A stretch of 64,000 nucleotides of DNA from Synaphobranchus kaupii (GCA_029718625.1 CM056381.1:51764157-51828156); one strand, 5' to 3'. Numbered from the stretch's first letter, positions 25,601-33,928 are shown. Notes: a model not told the origin generated them from the sequence alone. Numbers and translations are program-made.

Positions 25601-27785
25601 GAGCTGGGTTTGCATTCCACTGTTTTTCCTTGTACCAGTTTGCCAAAAAGTCATGTTTGTTTACTGTTCACAATGTGGGTCACAGTGTGAGCTGCCATGA
25701 TGATGTGATGTCAAGTTATTCCTAGTCAGGGTTGTTGATTTCCCGATCCATGATTTCCGACATGGAACTCCTAGTTGGAAGGGCGTTTTATTTCATTTTC
25801 CCCAGTCAGATATCGGGATTCCTAGTTAGAAATGAATAAAAAATGAATGCAGCATTAATTCAGTTGCTGTGCTCATGGGCTGAACTAAAAACATCCGGCT
25901 CTTTGCAAAAGTTATGTCTTCGGGGGGGGGGGGGGGGGGGGGGGGGGACTCCGCGACACAAAAAAAAGTTCTGCACGTGCGTGGTTAAAGCTACACTATT
26001 CATTCGGCTCACAACGCGCACCGAACCGAAAGCCGTGTACCGAACGGTTTGGTACGAATACCCCTAATGATAGGCATGTGTACCAGTGTGATATCAATGT
26101 TTTCATCATAAAACATCTTAAGGGGCAAATCTATATGCTTTTCCTAGCTGCCACATCTGGACTACCTCCAGCTGGACTGTCATATAGCTGCTGCAAATTC
26201 TATTTGGCAGGCATACATAACTTTGTTAGAACATAATATTGTATAGCTACCTGGTGCCGATATGAGTCGTAATATTCACGCTCATCTTCATGACTTGCTC
26301 CAGTGGCAACTGGCCAACGGAGAATGACGTTTTTTCTCTCTCCATTCACTCCCATTGGAGAAACAGGTCTCAAAAGCACACTTTTAGCACCTAAACAAAT
26401 GCAAACAACGCAGATTATGATGATATATAAAATCACGACATCCAGTACTGAATGTTTGAAACTTTTGAAACTAATTTCTGTGAAGCGTATTGTGACAGTT
26501 GTTTGTGAAATGCGCTATATAAATACATTTTGACTTTATAATTTATAAACAAATGCATACGTAGGTGTTGGTGTCTAACAGCTGTGTGTCCCCCCCCCCC
26601 CCCCCCTTTCAGGTCAGTACTCATGGCTACTCGCAGAACCAGATCCTTGTGTGGAAATACCCCTCGCTAACACAAGTCGCCAAACTGACAGGGCACTCCT
26701 ACCGAGTCCTGTACTTGGTATGTACTTTGCTCAAGTCAAAAGGCAAAAGACTCTCTGTGCGTTGGTACCTTAAAACACTTGTCAGTATATCATTCCAAGT
26801 TGTAGTGAACTGCAACCATGCTCATAAAAAGTGAGGCCGTAGGTTTGGAAATGTCCACAAACTGCAACAGTATGCGTTGCGTAATATTATGAATCGCACT
26901 GCTGTAGTCATTTCTTCCTTATTTGGGATGAACGGAGGAAAATGTCATCACAACCATACATCACACATTGTAAAAATAAACGGATCTACTCTTAGAAATT
27001 GGTATGCTGTCTGCTGACTGTAGATGTGAAAAGATTTGTGATCATGTTCCACCTCCTAATCTGAGTTCTTTGAGAATTTTCTTTTGAGTTCTAAAATCAT
27101 CTTTTAGTATGAGTGATTGTGAGATGTTTTATGAATATAGGTACTGATGGCCTCCTAACTCTTTACTGTGCATTGATATTTTAATGCATGTTTCAGTGGA
27201 CAATTCTCAGTTGTAGTGAACAGAATGCCCTGACTCTTTTCTGGCTGTTTTCCATATAGGCCATGTCACCAGACGGGGAGGCCATCGTCACGGGAGCTGG
27301 GGACGAGACGCTGCGATTCTGGAATGTGTTCAGCAAAACGCGGTCAACTAAGGTACAGCTGCCTCTGCGGTTGATGGCGCACACTGACATACACACGTGT
27401 ACACCACCATGTACATGCATGTACAGTGAGTTAAAGTCCTGGAAACGGTCAACACCAAATGAGTTGTATTGCACGATTCTGATTTTTGCATTACATTACT
27501 GCCATTTGGCAGACGCTCTTATTACAATGAGGGAATTAAATATATATATATTTTTAGATGTTTTTAAACTTTTGTCATTTTATTGGAAACTAGTTGAACT
27601 GAAATTTTAACTAACTTAACATTTTTAAAGACTGCAGTCTTGTTTGTACCTATTTCTGTCCGTTTTGCTATTTTTGACCTAAAATGAATCCCTTGGTTTA
27701 TTTATTGCATTCCAAAATGAACATGATTCTTCTTCCTTCCCAGGAATCTGTATCGGTTCTGAACCTCTTTACTAGAATACGGTAA
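1570..27785 (+). CDS. fzr1: fzr1: fizzy-related protein 1 / Cdh1, APC/C co-activator (13 coding exons)
   Basis: Cdh1 recruits substrates to the anaphase-promoting complex/cyclosome and activates this ubiquitin ligase from late mitosis through G1. The spliced frame is 1,485 nt (494 codons plus stop; human FZR1 is about 496 aa), and every junction is phase-consistent. The N terminus begins [12 protein letters not shown]. The C-box DRFIPSR lies at residues 47-53. Several Ser/Thr-Pro sites (about residues 34-42 and 71, and in the KRSTP segment) fit known CDK inhibition of this family. A WD40 propeller spans about residues 180-480, and the protein ends in the Ile-Arg tail that docks on APC/C. Coding exons are 1570-1638, 4296-4424, 11971-12034, 17362-17489, 20041-20123, 20483-20666, 21957-22022, 22097-22199, 23256-23440, 23733-23966, 26613-26717, 27260-27352 and 27744-27785. 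Identity comes from near end-to-end agreement with the vertebrate protein, so it is very secure. The introns are packed with mobile DNA. Confidence 0.97.
1792..2006 (-). mobile_element. V-SINE-like tRNA-derived SINE
   Basis: Read on the minus strand it begins with a tRNA-like head: an A-box-like TAGTATAATGGTTAAGG, then the B box GGTTCGATTCC. It ends with the segment GTAAGTCACTCTGGATGAGA followed by GCGTCTGCTAAATGCC, which I associate with the conserved domain of vertebrate V-SINEs. It lies in fzr1 intron 1. Confidence 0.7.
2624..2886 (+). mobile_element. tRNA-derived SINE
   Basis: It has the typical fish SINE body: a head GGCAGCATAGTGGTGCAGTG, a middle part around TTTCTGTGTGGAGTCCTGTG and TTTCCTCCCACAATCCAAAG, and a simple (AAATA/ATAA) tail at 2855-2886. 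The B box is degraded. It lies in fzr1 intron 1. Confidence 0.65.
2926..4230 (+). mobile_element. TTAA-site foldback transposon with a THAP exon (Kolobok-like)
   Basis: The 1,305-bp element starts AGGGTTAGTTCGGAATTTTG and ends with the inverse, and is flanked by TTAA at 2922-2925 and 4231-4234. The inverted arms are about 300 bp long (2926-3262 and 3918-4230) and well matched. The centre carries a THAP-domain exon. TTAA duplications combined with a THAP domain are features I associate with the Kolobok superfamily; piggyBac also uses TTAA, so the class is an inference. Everything beyond the first transposase exon is missing, so the copy is non-autonomous. Confidence 0.75.
3365..3646 (+). pseudogene. 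THAP zinc-finger exon of the TTAA transposon, frameshifted
   Basis: The ATG at 3365 opens [17 protein letters not shown], the start of a C2CH THAP finger. After an 11-base A run (about 3406-3416) the rest of the domain continues in another frame: [22 protein letters not shown], then [12 protein letters not shown]. So one indel separates the two halves. The exon ends at a CAG|GTAACT donor (3646/3647) with no downstream partner exon in the element. THAP domains bind DNA at transposon ends or host targets. Confidence 0.75.
4296..4424 (+). CDS. fzr1: fzr1 coding exon 2 (C-box)
   Basis: It encodes residues 24-66, including the APC/C-binding C-box DRFIPSR and a Ser-Pro-rich stretch just before it. 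The acceptor CCCCCCTGCAG and donor GTGAGA are clear, and both phases are 0. A TTAA transposon ends only 65 bp upstream. Confidence 0.96.
6185..6250. repeat. Short dispersed repeat, two copies inside the inner hAT
   Basis: AAGATAGCCTTTATTAATGG followed by a GGATTTGG...CACAGCAGCA stretch here closely matches 6570-6618 within the transposase intron. It may be a retroposon tail fragment; the family is not identified. Confidence 0.45.
6304..7588 (-). pseudogene. hAT transposase, 5' two exons (ZBED-type)
   Basis: Exon 1 (7588-6759) has a BED zinc finger ([12 protein letters not shown]...[10 protein letters not shown]) and a transposase region ([35 protein letters not shown]). Exon 2 (6555-6304) continues [20 protein letters not shown] to QDVSTR. 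A donor CG|GTAGGC and acceptor TTTAAG|G rebuild the family motif LLRDNARNM across a 203-bp intron (6758-6556). Exon 2 ends at a good GTATTT donor, but the exons with the rest of the catalytic core and the C-terminal dimerisation domain are deleted. This is not a host gene. Confidence 0.85.
9133..10754. mobile_element. hAT-type element (outer), interrupted
   Basis: It begins TAGGGATGCAGC and, after a nested insert (9145-10367), continues GGTATACCAGTTTCACGATA; it ends CATACCGTTGCATCCCTA. The flanks ATACATAT (9125-9132) and ATACAAAT (10755-10762) form a 7/8 matching duplication. No transposase is left. Confidence 0.8.
9145..10367. mobile_element. hAT-type element (inner) with CAGGGCCG ends
   Basis: It starts CAGGGCCGTGGGGTGGGCCC and ends CAAAGGACGGCTCTG. 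The perfect 8-bp duplication GATGCAGC (9137-9144 and 10368-10375) lies inside the left end of the older element. About 1.2 kb, with no transposase ORF. CAG...CTG ends with 8-bp duplications are typical of hAT. Confidence 0.85.
11971..12034 (+). CDS. fzr1: fzr1 coding exon 3
   Basis: It encodes [20 protein letters not shown] followed by K. The acceptor is TTGTTTTTAG and the donor GTAACT; it ends in phase 1. The preceding intron is 7.5 kb and holds two independent nested transposon insertions. Confidence 0.93.
12723..12920 (+). pseudogene. Fragment of a transposon-type ORF (P2X7-C-like start), uncertain
   Basis: The frame reads [20 protein letters not shown] and then, past a possible donor (CCAG|GTAACC) and acceptor (TTCACAG), VVTEWW. 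This resembles the opening of multi-exon fish ORFs with a P2X7 C-terminal-like cysteine domain ('...EWC.C'), but the cysteines are lost. It sits in fzr1 intron 3, upstream of the foldback element at 13232. Weak similarity from memory only. Confidence 0.3.
13232..14818. mobile_element. Foldback DNA transposon with tandem-repeat arms
   Basis: It starts ACGGAGCCCCGGAGGTGCAC and ends with the exact inverse. Next to each end lie 3-5 degenerate tandem copies of a ~21-bp unit (GTTCCCTCGATATAATTAAT and its inverse) at 13290-13405 and 14660-14790. The flanks CAGTATCT (13224-13231) and AAGTATCT (14819-14826) give a 7/8 matching 8-bp duplication, suggesting a hAT relative. The centre holds two internally repeated blocks ('TTTTAAAACAAG...' and 'AACAAATGCAATTAGCTA...') and no credible transposase. 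Confidence 0.75.
15020..15265 (+). repeat. Dispersed repeat, copy 1
   Basis: The segment around TTTTTGGTGGTGAAA, AGATAGATGCTATTGTCC, GTGAGACTGGGT and TACTAATAAAGCTAGAACAC is present in inverted orientation at 24125-24405, with one 50-bp length difference. Both copies are in fzr1 introns. The family is not identified. Confidence 0.7.
15490..17360. other. fzr1 intron 3, unannotated part
   Basis: A/T-rich intronic sequence with a (TA)n run near 16026-16040 and AACGTTAGC motifs near 16440. No exon, RNA gene or complete element is recognised. Confidence 0.4.
17362..17489 (+). CDS. fzr1: fzr1 coding exon 4
   Basis: It encodes [20 protein letters not shown] and on to [11 protein letters not shown]. 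It begins in phase 1 after CCCAGCAG. The only phase-compatible donor is AGT|GTTGGT, weak beyond the GT. Confidence 0.92.
17828..18806. mobile_element. Long palindromic TTAA-site element
   Basis: It starts AGGGGACATGAAGCATTCGG and ends with the near inverse, flanked by TTAA (17824-17827, 18807-18810). The two arms are about 430-450 bp, highly matched, and leave a spacer of roughly 100 bp around 18280-18370. There is no ORF. It has the same AGGG...CCCT ends and TTAA site as the THAP-bearing element at 2926-4230, so I class it as Kolobok-like. It lies in fzr1 intron 4. Confidence 0.8.
18910..19940. mobile_element. Degraded hAT-like element
   Basis: The right end reads GATTTTCATATCGGTGCATC then CCTAG, and ATATCGGCC/GCCGAT motifs lie near 18940-18970 and 19030-19045, like the subterminal repeats of the hAT at 5764. 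A (TA)n run sits at about 18997-19020. The left terminus and the duplication are not resolved. Confidence 0.5.
20041..20123 (+). CDS. fzr1: fzr1 coding exon 5
   Basis: It encodes [20 protein letters not shown] and on to SSK. The acceptor is TTGTATACAG and the donor GTACAT; it ends in phase 2, and the split Ser codon is completed by the next exon. Confidence 0.93.
20483..20666 (+). CDS. fzr1: fzr1 coding exon 6
   Basis: It encodes [20 protein letters not shown] and then the start of the WD40 propeller ([20 protein letters not shown]). The donor is GTATGT, phase 0, followed directly by a TG-rich run. Confidence 0.96.
20896..21020 (+). mobile_element. Tc1/mariner fragment
   Basis: CACTATATGGCCAAAAGTAT followed by GTGGACACC is a common Tc1 terminal sequence. 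It is joined to a short transposase-like piece ([20 protein letters not shown] in one frame). The rest of the element is missing. It lies in fzr1 intron 6. Confidence 0.6.
21957..22022 (+). CDS. fzr1: fzr1 coding exon 7
   Basis: It encodes 22 residues, [20 protein letters not shown] then ER, from the WD40 propeller. The acceptor is TCTTTGCAG and the donor GTGAGT; both phases are 0. The next intron is only 74 bp. Confidence 0.95.
22097..22199 (+). CDS. fzr1: fzr1 coding exon 8
   Basis: It encodes the repeat [20 protein letters not shown] through EGHTARVG. The acceptor is GATGTTTCAG and the donor GTGAGT, ending in phase 1. Confidence 0.95.
22205..23250. other. fzr1 intron 8, unannotated
   Basis: About 1.05 kb between exons 8 and 9. 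Long frames on the minus strand (22893-23336) include the antisense of exon 9 and are not credible genes. No repeat family is recognised. Confidence 0.4.
23256..23440 (+). CDS. fzr1: fzr1 coding exon 9
   Basis: It encodes [20 protein letters not shown] through [10 protein letters not shown] (WD40). The acceptor CCTCCGCAG restores phase 1 to 0, and the donor is GTACTG. Confidence 0.95.
23455..23645 (+). repeat. Degenerate tandem repeat in fzr1 intron 9
   Basis: Units of about 25-35 bp resembling CACATCGCTGTGTGACCCCT followed by TTCACA recur about six times with many changes. They fill most of the 292-bp intron. Confidence 0.55.
23733..23966 (+). CDS. fzr1: fzr1 coding exon 10
   Basis: The largest coding exon, 78 codons: [20 protein letters not shown] through WSKHTNEL. 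It contains the segment [10 protein letters not shown], which is copied as a 30-nt splice-flanked block in the following intron at 24541-24570. The donor is GTAAGT. Confidence 0.96.
24125..24405 (-). repeat. Dispersed repeat, copy 2
   Basis: This is the inverted counterpart of 15020-15265; GGACAATAGCATCTATCTGG and CACCACCAAAA mark the shared part. It lies in fzr1 intron 10, just upstream of the exon-copy block at 24541-24570. Confidence 0.7.
24541..24570 (+). other. 30-nt copy of an fzr1 exon 10 segment flanked by AG and GT
   Basis: Bases 24538-24572 match 23895-23929 of coding exon 10 at 34 of 35 positions. The block is preceded by ATATACAG and followed by GTGAAC, so it could be read as a 10-codon, phase-0 microexon encoding [10 protein letters not shown]. 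Whether it is ever spliced in is unknown; it may equally be templated filler DNA. Confidence 0.5.
25329..26066. mobile_element. Non-autonomous hAT-type element, copy 1
   Basis: The ends are TAGGGGTGTAACGGTACAC and the inverse ...GGTACGAATACCCCTA, with CGGTTCGGTA subterminal repeats. The flanks ATGATTAG (25321-25328) and ATGATAGG (26067-26074) match at 6 of 8. It contains a poly-G run of about 27 near 25922. It is homologous to 49590-50670. It lies in fzr1 intron 10. Confidence 0.85.
26613..26717 (+). CDS. fzr1: fzr1 coding exon 11
   Basis: It encodes [20 protein letters not shown] through YRVLYL. The acceptor has an 18-nt poly-C tract before TTTCAG, and the donor is GTATGT, phase 0. Confidence 0.95.
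26720..27255. other. fzr1 intron 11, nothing recognised
   Basis: About 540 bp of ordinary A/T-rich intronic sequence. No repeat, exon or RNA signal is seen. Confidence 0.4.
27260..27352 (+). CDS. fzr1: fzr1 coding exon 12
   Basis: It encodes the last WD40 blade, [20 protein letters not shown] through SKTRSTK. The acceptor is CCATATAG and the donor GTACAG; both phases are 0. Confidence 0.95.
27481..27525. repeat. V-SINE-type core fragment
   Basis: CATTACATTACTGCCATTTG followed by GCAGACGCTCTTATTAC is the inverse of the V-SINE segment GAGCGTCTGCTAAATG. Only this short part is present, within fzr1 intron 12. Confidence 0.5.
27744..27785 (+). CDS. fzr1: fzr1 coding exon 13 (IR tail and stop)
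   Basis: It encodes [13 protein letters not shown] followed by TAA. The C-terminal Ile-Arg is the docking motif that binds APC/C TPR subunits in this family. The acceptor is CTTCCCAG. Confidence 0.96.
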   Translation, partial: ESVSVLNLFTRIR

Positions 27786-29480
27786 TGCTAAGGAGCTATT
27801 GGGGGAGAAGAGTAATAGACTTCAACAAGGGAAACGGTGGCTTCATCATTCAACGCACATCTCAACCTGCAAGGTCCTTATTCCCAACACTGCCTTCTAA
27901 CAAAGAGGAGCACAGAAAGCGAAGACATTCTTCCTCCTTCTGTTTGTTTACAAAGGGACTTCATTTTGGGATCTGCCAAATACAGATTTAAAGGCTTTGT
28001 CTTCATTAATGGTTTTTTCTTCAATTGTACAGTTCAGTAGTAATTGTTTTTTTGTTTCGTTTTGTTTTTGTGTATGTATGTGTGTGCGTGCGCTGTGTTT
28101 TGTACCAGTTGTCTACAGTCACAGTTTGTGTTAAAAGCCTTAAAGTTTAAACCAATGACATAACCATAGGACTTGAAAGGACATGGGCACTGTTTTAGTT
28201 CTTTTTGCAGTTGTAATTTATTTCCCAGATAAAATTATTTTTAAGTTGTAAGATGAGGTAAATTTGAAGAAGAATGATAATCAGGAGTGAAACTTGTGGC
28301 AGAGCAAAATATTGGTTTTTAAAATTACAATACTACTATAAAATGTAATTTCCAGTATCAGGTAATTGCTACAAATTACTTAATTCAAGTTATTTAGTGG
28401 AACTATAAAAAAAAATAAAAAAATAACTTTTTTTCATTTTTTAAAGGTACATGCTTCCTGGCAGTTAAGTAACTGTATGAAAGCAATTCATTTTTAAACC
28501 AGGATAAGTATAATAGAGATGGGGTTGTTTGCCATGCATTTTAGGTAACCTGCTCTTGGGTACTGCCCTTATTTCTAAGTTTTACTTATTCATAGGAAAC
28601 CCCTTTGGTTGATACTTCACAGACAGGATGATGTTTATGTCTACATTACATTGTTTTATGTGGTCATTTGAATTTTTATTTATTTTTTTTAAACCCCACT
28701 CAGTGATGCTTTTCCTCCAGATCAGTCCGTTTCAGTTCCATCATGCATGTTACATGTGGCAACAATACAGTTTGCCTACCAGTGATTAAAGGGAGATGTT
28801 CTACTCCAAAATTCTGTAGACAAAATTATTTTACTTCATATTTAGGTTTTTTAAAATTATGGTGGGGTTATTAATGGGACATCAGAATAGTTCTACCACC
28901 GTGTATGATCTGACTTGAATTTAATAGAACAAAGAAATCCATGTAGCTTCCTAGAAGTTGAAACATTGAAGCAAAAGGCTTAGTAATTATTAAGGATGAA
29001 AACTGACTATTTCCCCATTGTAATGTTTAAGGAAATCTTTTCTGTTCAAGTCCCCTTATTAAACATAGCCAGATATTTTAGTTCAGGTCATCTTTCCCAT
29101 AGCACTTCTCTTATCTTTTGTTTCAAATGACAAAGCAGCATGTGTAGAAAGTTTGACTTTCCCCACTTTAAAATGTAAGAATACTCTGGTTGCCTGTTTC
29201 ATATTCTTGAGTAGCTCATTTATTTGTTTGTGGAGGTTTGAATGGACTTTCTGTACCACTAGAGTGAATGGTATTTATTTGACTTGTGGAACGATATGAG
29301 TGTTGTGAGTTCAACTTTATACAAGCTGAATGTGGATGACCTGTTTGTGTCCCATGTTTTTATAATCATTTATTTTCCATCTTCTGAGATCATAACTGCC
29401 AACTTGAAAAGCTTAAAGAATGTAAAGACGAAATCAAAGAATTTATTTACTGAAGAATTTAAATAAATTCTGATGTGTGG
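27786..29480 (+). other. fzr1: fzr1 3' UTR (probable)
   Basis: The A/T-rich sequence downstream of the stop shows no coding signal and little recognisable repeat, unlike the surrounding DNA. AATAAA lies at 29462-29467, and a cleavage site soon after would give a 3' UTR of about 1.7 kb. The extent is inferred. Confidence 0.55.
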
Positions 29481-29879
29481 CCCATGGTAGTAGTGACTTG
29501 TGTCTTGTTTGAACATTATTTTACCTCGTTTGCCTCTTTTTGACCTTCAGTTAGGCTGCACGTTTTTGTTTTATTTCCAGTGATACTGAAATGGGGGGAA
29601 ACCGCCATGCCCATATTTCTGTAGTTACTACAAGTAAACGTGTAGTATCACCCCAGCTGTGAGAATATTATTAAAGGAAGTTAAATAAGGCACGACTGGG
29701 CACTTACTTAGCTACTGAGAGGCTGAAGGCTCGAATGGTATAAGACTAAGTGAATGACACCTGGCGCGAGAGAAAGAAACTTCAATACCTAGAAGAGTTT
29801 GCCGTGTAGTTGTTCTCCGTAAATTAGAGTTCCTGTATTTAAATATTTGTGATTATGGTTTGATGTAAGGCTGACTTGC

Positions 29880-31165
29880 AGGGTACATGTGAAACGTAGA
29901 GACAAAATGCAAAAGGGTATTGAATGTCATGCAGGTAATGGCAGGATATGCGTGGGGTGCTGAGAGGAGCTCCTTACTAAATATCAAGCTCTCATTCGGT
30001 CGGTTTGTTGTGCACTATGGTTGCATTGCATATGGGTCAGCGGCCAAGTCAGTCTTAAATCAGCTAGATGTTATATAGGCAAGAGCGCTTCAGTTGTGCT
30101 GTGGAGCAGTTAAATCAACTCCTCATACTGCACTCAGGGTGGAAATGGGTGAGATGCCTTTGGGGTTGAGGCGGGTGAGAATGAGCGGGGCGTACTGGGT
30201 AACTGAAGAGCTGTGACGATAGGCAGCCAACCCTAAAAGAACTAGAGTATTGCTGGGAGTACTCCAGTAAATACAGTAGGAGTTTTGGGTGGTTGGGAAA
30301 CAGGCAGAGGAATGTGGGGTTAAATAATTGACATACTGTCCTGGTTTTTCATAAACAAATAGTAGAAGTTAGTTTGATTGGACAATGTAGAGACGGGAGA
30401 TCCATGTACTAGTATCAAGGTACATCATAAGTAAATGTTATTCCTTCCGACTAGTATTTATGGACAGTGCAGTAGATCCAGTATCTGGTCATGTATGAAT
30501 AGGAGCATTTATTCCAGAATTTAATTCAAGACTGCAATCGGTTGTCAGTCTGGCAGTAATTCAGCCGTTTATACTGACAATCGTGGTGGGGACTACAATG
30601 GGTTGAAGAGGTTGAACCGGATACTGTAGTAATATGCTCAGATTTGTCATCAGCACTGCACAGTATACATTCTTGCAAATTGGACAGGGGAGATCTGCTA
30701 CTAGAAGTCTATTGTTATTCAGACTTCATAGAATGGGCATTGCAATCCAGTTCTGTTGGGTGCCTGCACATGTGGGTGTTGGGGGGGGGAATGAGGCAGC
30801 AGACGAATTGACAAAACAGGTGTTTAAAAAAGAAGTTATTGATAGGTAGGCATTAGGTAGAAGGGAGGCAAAAACAATCAGGTCAACCGTCTTGGCGGAA
30901 CAATGGAACAAGGGCAAAGATGGCTATATCAACTACAGAAATAGGAAAGGGGAGGTTTTCATGGCTTGGGTACAGTTGGGACATACCGGATTGAATTCTT
31001 CGCTGCGGCTGGTGGGGAGATACGTAGATGGGTTGTGTGAGATGTGTGTGATACCGGAGACTGTTGAGCATGTAAGAGCACTTAACTTTGTTAAGAAAAC
31101 TGCTATTCAAATACACACTAAGGAAAAAAAGGTTCTAACCAAAAAGGGTTCAATAGCAATGTTTA
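29880..31165 (+). pseudogene. Non-LTR retrotransposon (LINE) 3' part: RT thumb and RNase H
   Basis: An upstream frame around 30017-30200 reads YGCIAYGSAAKSVLNQLDVI, a stop, then ARALQLCCGAVKSTPHTALR, typical of the region after reverse transcriptase in I/Jockey-type LINEs. Further on, IQFCWVPAHVGVGGGNEAAD is the RNase H motif around the last catalytic residues, followed by WVQLGHTGLNSSLRLVGRYV. Stops and shifts show it is dead. A Tc1 element at 31168 cuts it. An RNase H-bearing clade (I/Nimb-like) is an inference. Confidence 0.75.
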
Positions 31166-31167
31166 TA

Positions 31168-32794
31168 CAGTGGTGTTCAAAAAAATAGCAGTACAACATC
31201 AGTAACCTGATGAACCGTTATTAGTAGTAGTGATATTTCTGCATGGCAAATAATTTACTTTATTAGTAGATGTAGTAGTGTAATAGAAAAACAACAGACC
31301 CAACTGTCATGACATGCACGCTGCTTGTTCTGAGTAACTGACTCATTCATTGAAAGGGGTGTGTTCAAAATAATAACAGTGTGGGGTTTAATTAGAGAAT
31401 TCATTAATTCTGTGGAAAAACAGGTGTCATTAATTGTCCTTTATTAAGGAAGAAGGGAAGCAAATGTTTCACACATTGTTATGAAATATATTTCCTTCTG
31501 AATTGCTAAGTAAAATGGGCCGTTCCAAACATTGTTCGGAGGAACAACGTAATTTGATTAAAAAGTTGATTGGAGAGGGGAAAACGTATAAAGAAGTGCA
31601 GCAAATTATAGGATGCTCAGCTAAAATGATCTCAAATGCTTTAAAATGGCAACAAAAACCCGAAATACGTGGAAGAAAACGAGCAACTACTGTTAAAAAT
31701 GGATCGAAGAATAGTCAGAATGGCAAAGAGTCAGCCAATCATCGCCTCCAGAAAGATCAAAGATGATCTAAAATTACCTGTAAGTGCTGTTACATTCAGA
31801 AGACGTTTGATCGAAGCTAAGCTATCAGCAAGAAGCCCCCGTAAAGCACCATTGTTGAAAAAACGGCATGTGCAGAATCGGTTAACGGAACACATCGATT
31901 GGCCCAAAGACAAATGGCGTAACATTCTGTGGACTGATGAGAGTAAAATTGTTCTTTTCGGGTCTAGTGGTCATCGACAGTACGTCAGACGACCCCCGGG
32001 TACTGAATTCAAGCCACAGTACACTGTGAAGACAGTGAAGCATGGTGGCGCAAAAATCATGGTATGGGGATGTTTTTCATACTACGGTGTTGGGCCTATT
32101 TATCGTATACCAGGGATCATGGATCAGTTTGAATACATCAAAATACTTGAAGAGATTATGTTGCCGTATGCCGAAGAGGAAATGCCCCTGAAATGGGTGT
32201 TTCAACAAGACAACGACCCCAAACACACGAGTAAGCGAGCAACATCTTGTTTCCAGACAAAAAGGATTGAGGTAATGGAGTGGCCAACTCAATCCCCCGA
32301 CCTCAACCCCATTGAAAACTTGTGGGGTGACATTAAAAATGCAGTTTCTGAAGCAAAACCCAAAACTTCACAGGAACTGTGGAATGTAGTTCGTTCATCC
32401 TGGGCTGAAATACCTGTTTCTAGGTGCCAGAAGTTGGTTGACTCGATGCCACGCAGATGCGCAGCAGTTATCAAAAACAATGGTTATGCAACTAAATATT
32501 AGTTCAGTAATTTAAAGTGAAGTTAAATCTTGAAAACTTTCTTCAGTTTATACAGTAAGTGTTTGAGTTTGAAGAGAAAAATGTTGACACTGCTATTTTT
32601 TTGAACAGATTAATATTCCTTTTCTTTGCTTCCTGTAAAAGAATAACGCAGACTTGATAAAATTTGTTAATGCTTTGATTTGGAATTGAATGTGCAATGT
32701 TTCCACTACATTTGAAATATGGAACTAAAAGCTATTAAAAAATAGTTGCACTTTATTCACTTTTTTTAACGCACTATTTTTTTGAACACCACTG
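31168..32794 (+). mobile_element. Tc1-like transposon, nearly complete
   Basis: It starts CAGTGGTGTTCAAAAAAATA and ends with the inverse, TA-flanked on both sides. Second, inner copies of the same motif lie near 31358-31383 and 32588-32608, giving an IR/DR arrangement. The length of 1,627 bp is normal for an intact Tc1. It is inserted in the LINE remnant. Confidence 0.92.
31515..32502 (+). pseudogene. Tc1 transposase, one frameshift
   Basis: The first frame starts MGRSKHCSEEQRNLIKKLIG (helix-turn-helix DNA-binding part) and reaches GRKRATT. The product then continues in the +1 frame from about 31695 as MDRRIVRMAKSQPIIASRKI to the end NGYATKY. The DDE catalytic residues are intact: Asp in WTDESK, Asp in QQDNDPKHT, and Glu in NPIENLW 34 residues later (DD34E). 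A single indel, probably in an A run near 31693-31697, is the main lesion visible. The family cuts and pastes at TA sites. Confidence 0.88.
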
Positions 32795-32799
32795 TATAT

Positions 32800-33000
32800 G
32801 GCCCTCAAAAAGGTTCCTATATGGTTCTATTTTAAGAAAGAACCCTTAGGGTTCAATGTCATTGAACCATTTGGGTTCTATATAGAACCTTTATGAAATA
32901 AATTTTGAGAATGATATTGAACTCAATTTAGTTCCAAGTAGAACCATTTTCCAGAAAGAAAGGTTCTTCATAGGACCAAAAAGAGTTTGATAGCATTTTA
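32800..33000. repeat. GGTTC-rich palindromic repeat
   Basis: Repeated AGGTTC and GAACC motifs, including the palindromic GGGTTCTATATAGAACCT near 32873, form a degenerate foldback. This type is widespread in fish; boundaries are not resolved. Confidence 0.4.
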
Positions 33001-33198
33001 TTTTTTACTAATATTATTCTTTATACCATGGTCTGGGTGTATACTTTATTCTGACTGGCTGGGAGGTGGGCATTATTTTTATATAAACGCCCCGGCTATG
33101 AAGTAATGCCTATGCCAATTGTATGGTATAAAAACAAACTGTATAATGCCCAGCTCTGAGGTCATTATTGTGCACCATGGTTACCAACAATGATTATA

Positions 33199-33536
33199 CA
33201 GATCCTTTCAAAAAAATTAGAATATCATGGAAAAGTTTTTTTTTTTTCCATAATTCCATTCAAAAAGTGAAACTTTCATAGATTATAGATTCATTACACA
33301 CAAAGTGTCTAAAAAAATGCTGATTTTCGACACACTATTCTAATTTCTTGAAATACTGTTTTGGGGGTTTTCTGGAGCTGTAAGCCAAAATTATGAAAAA
33401 TGAAACAAATAAAGGCTAGAAATATTTCACTTTGTGTGTAATGAATCTATAATCTATGAAAGTTTCACTTTTTGAATGGAATTATGGAAAAAAAAACAAC
33501 TTTTCCATGATATTCTAATTTTTTGGAAAGGATCTG
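33199..33536. mobile_element. Tc1/mariner-type MITE
   Basis: It starts CAGATCCTTTCAAAAAAATT and ends with the inverse, with TA on each side. The arms are about 125 bp and nearly perfect, around a short spacer. No coding capacity. Confidence 0.85.
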
Positions 33537-33805
33537 TATATAGTTACATTTATATTTATTGGTTTTTAACCGTTGAGCCCTCAGGTTGCTGGTTGCGGTC
33601 TTGATGATTTTAGGCGCTATTTCTGAGGGTCCTGCCCAGGTTTAGGTCCAAGTCCACATCAAATCTCAGTTTCTTTTCATGCAAGATCTACACAGAACAT
33701 AAAGACAGAGGGTATGAATGAACCTGTGCAATGACAATCCCTTGCATAGTGAAGGATCATACTCAAAAATGTACATGCACTTTGAATATAGGAATGTTTT
33801 AGCCA

Positions 33806-33928
33806 CCGTACTGTTGAAAGGGATAGTCTGTGATTTCTTTGAGACAGTGGCTGTCCCACTACTTTCTTTTGTTTTGGTCATTTTGCTGAGATCTACTATT
33901 CTCAAACAAACCGCAGACTATCCCTTTG
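33806..33928. repeat. Short foldback repeat
   Basis: AAAGGGATAGTCTGTGATTT at the left pairs with GCAGACTATCCCTTTG at the right. About 120 bp; the family is not known. Confidence 0.5.

Noticed and set aside
25922..25948. Poly-G run as a regulatory G-quadruplex
   Set aside because: A homopolymer inside a non-autonomous hAT element that is missing from the second copy; probably slippage.
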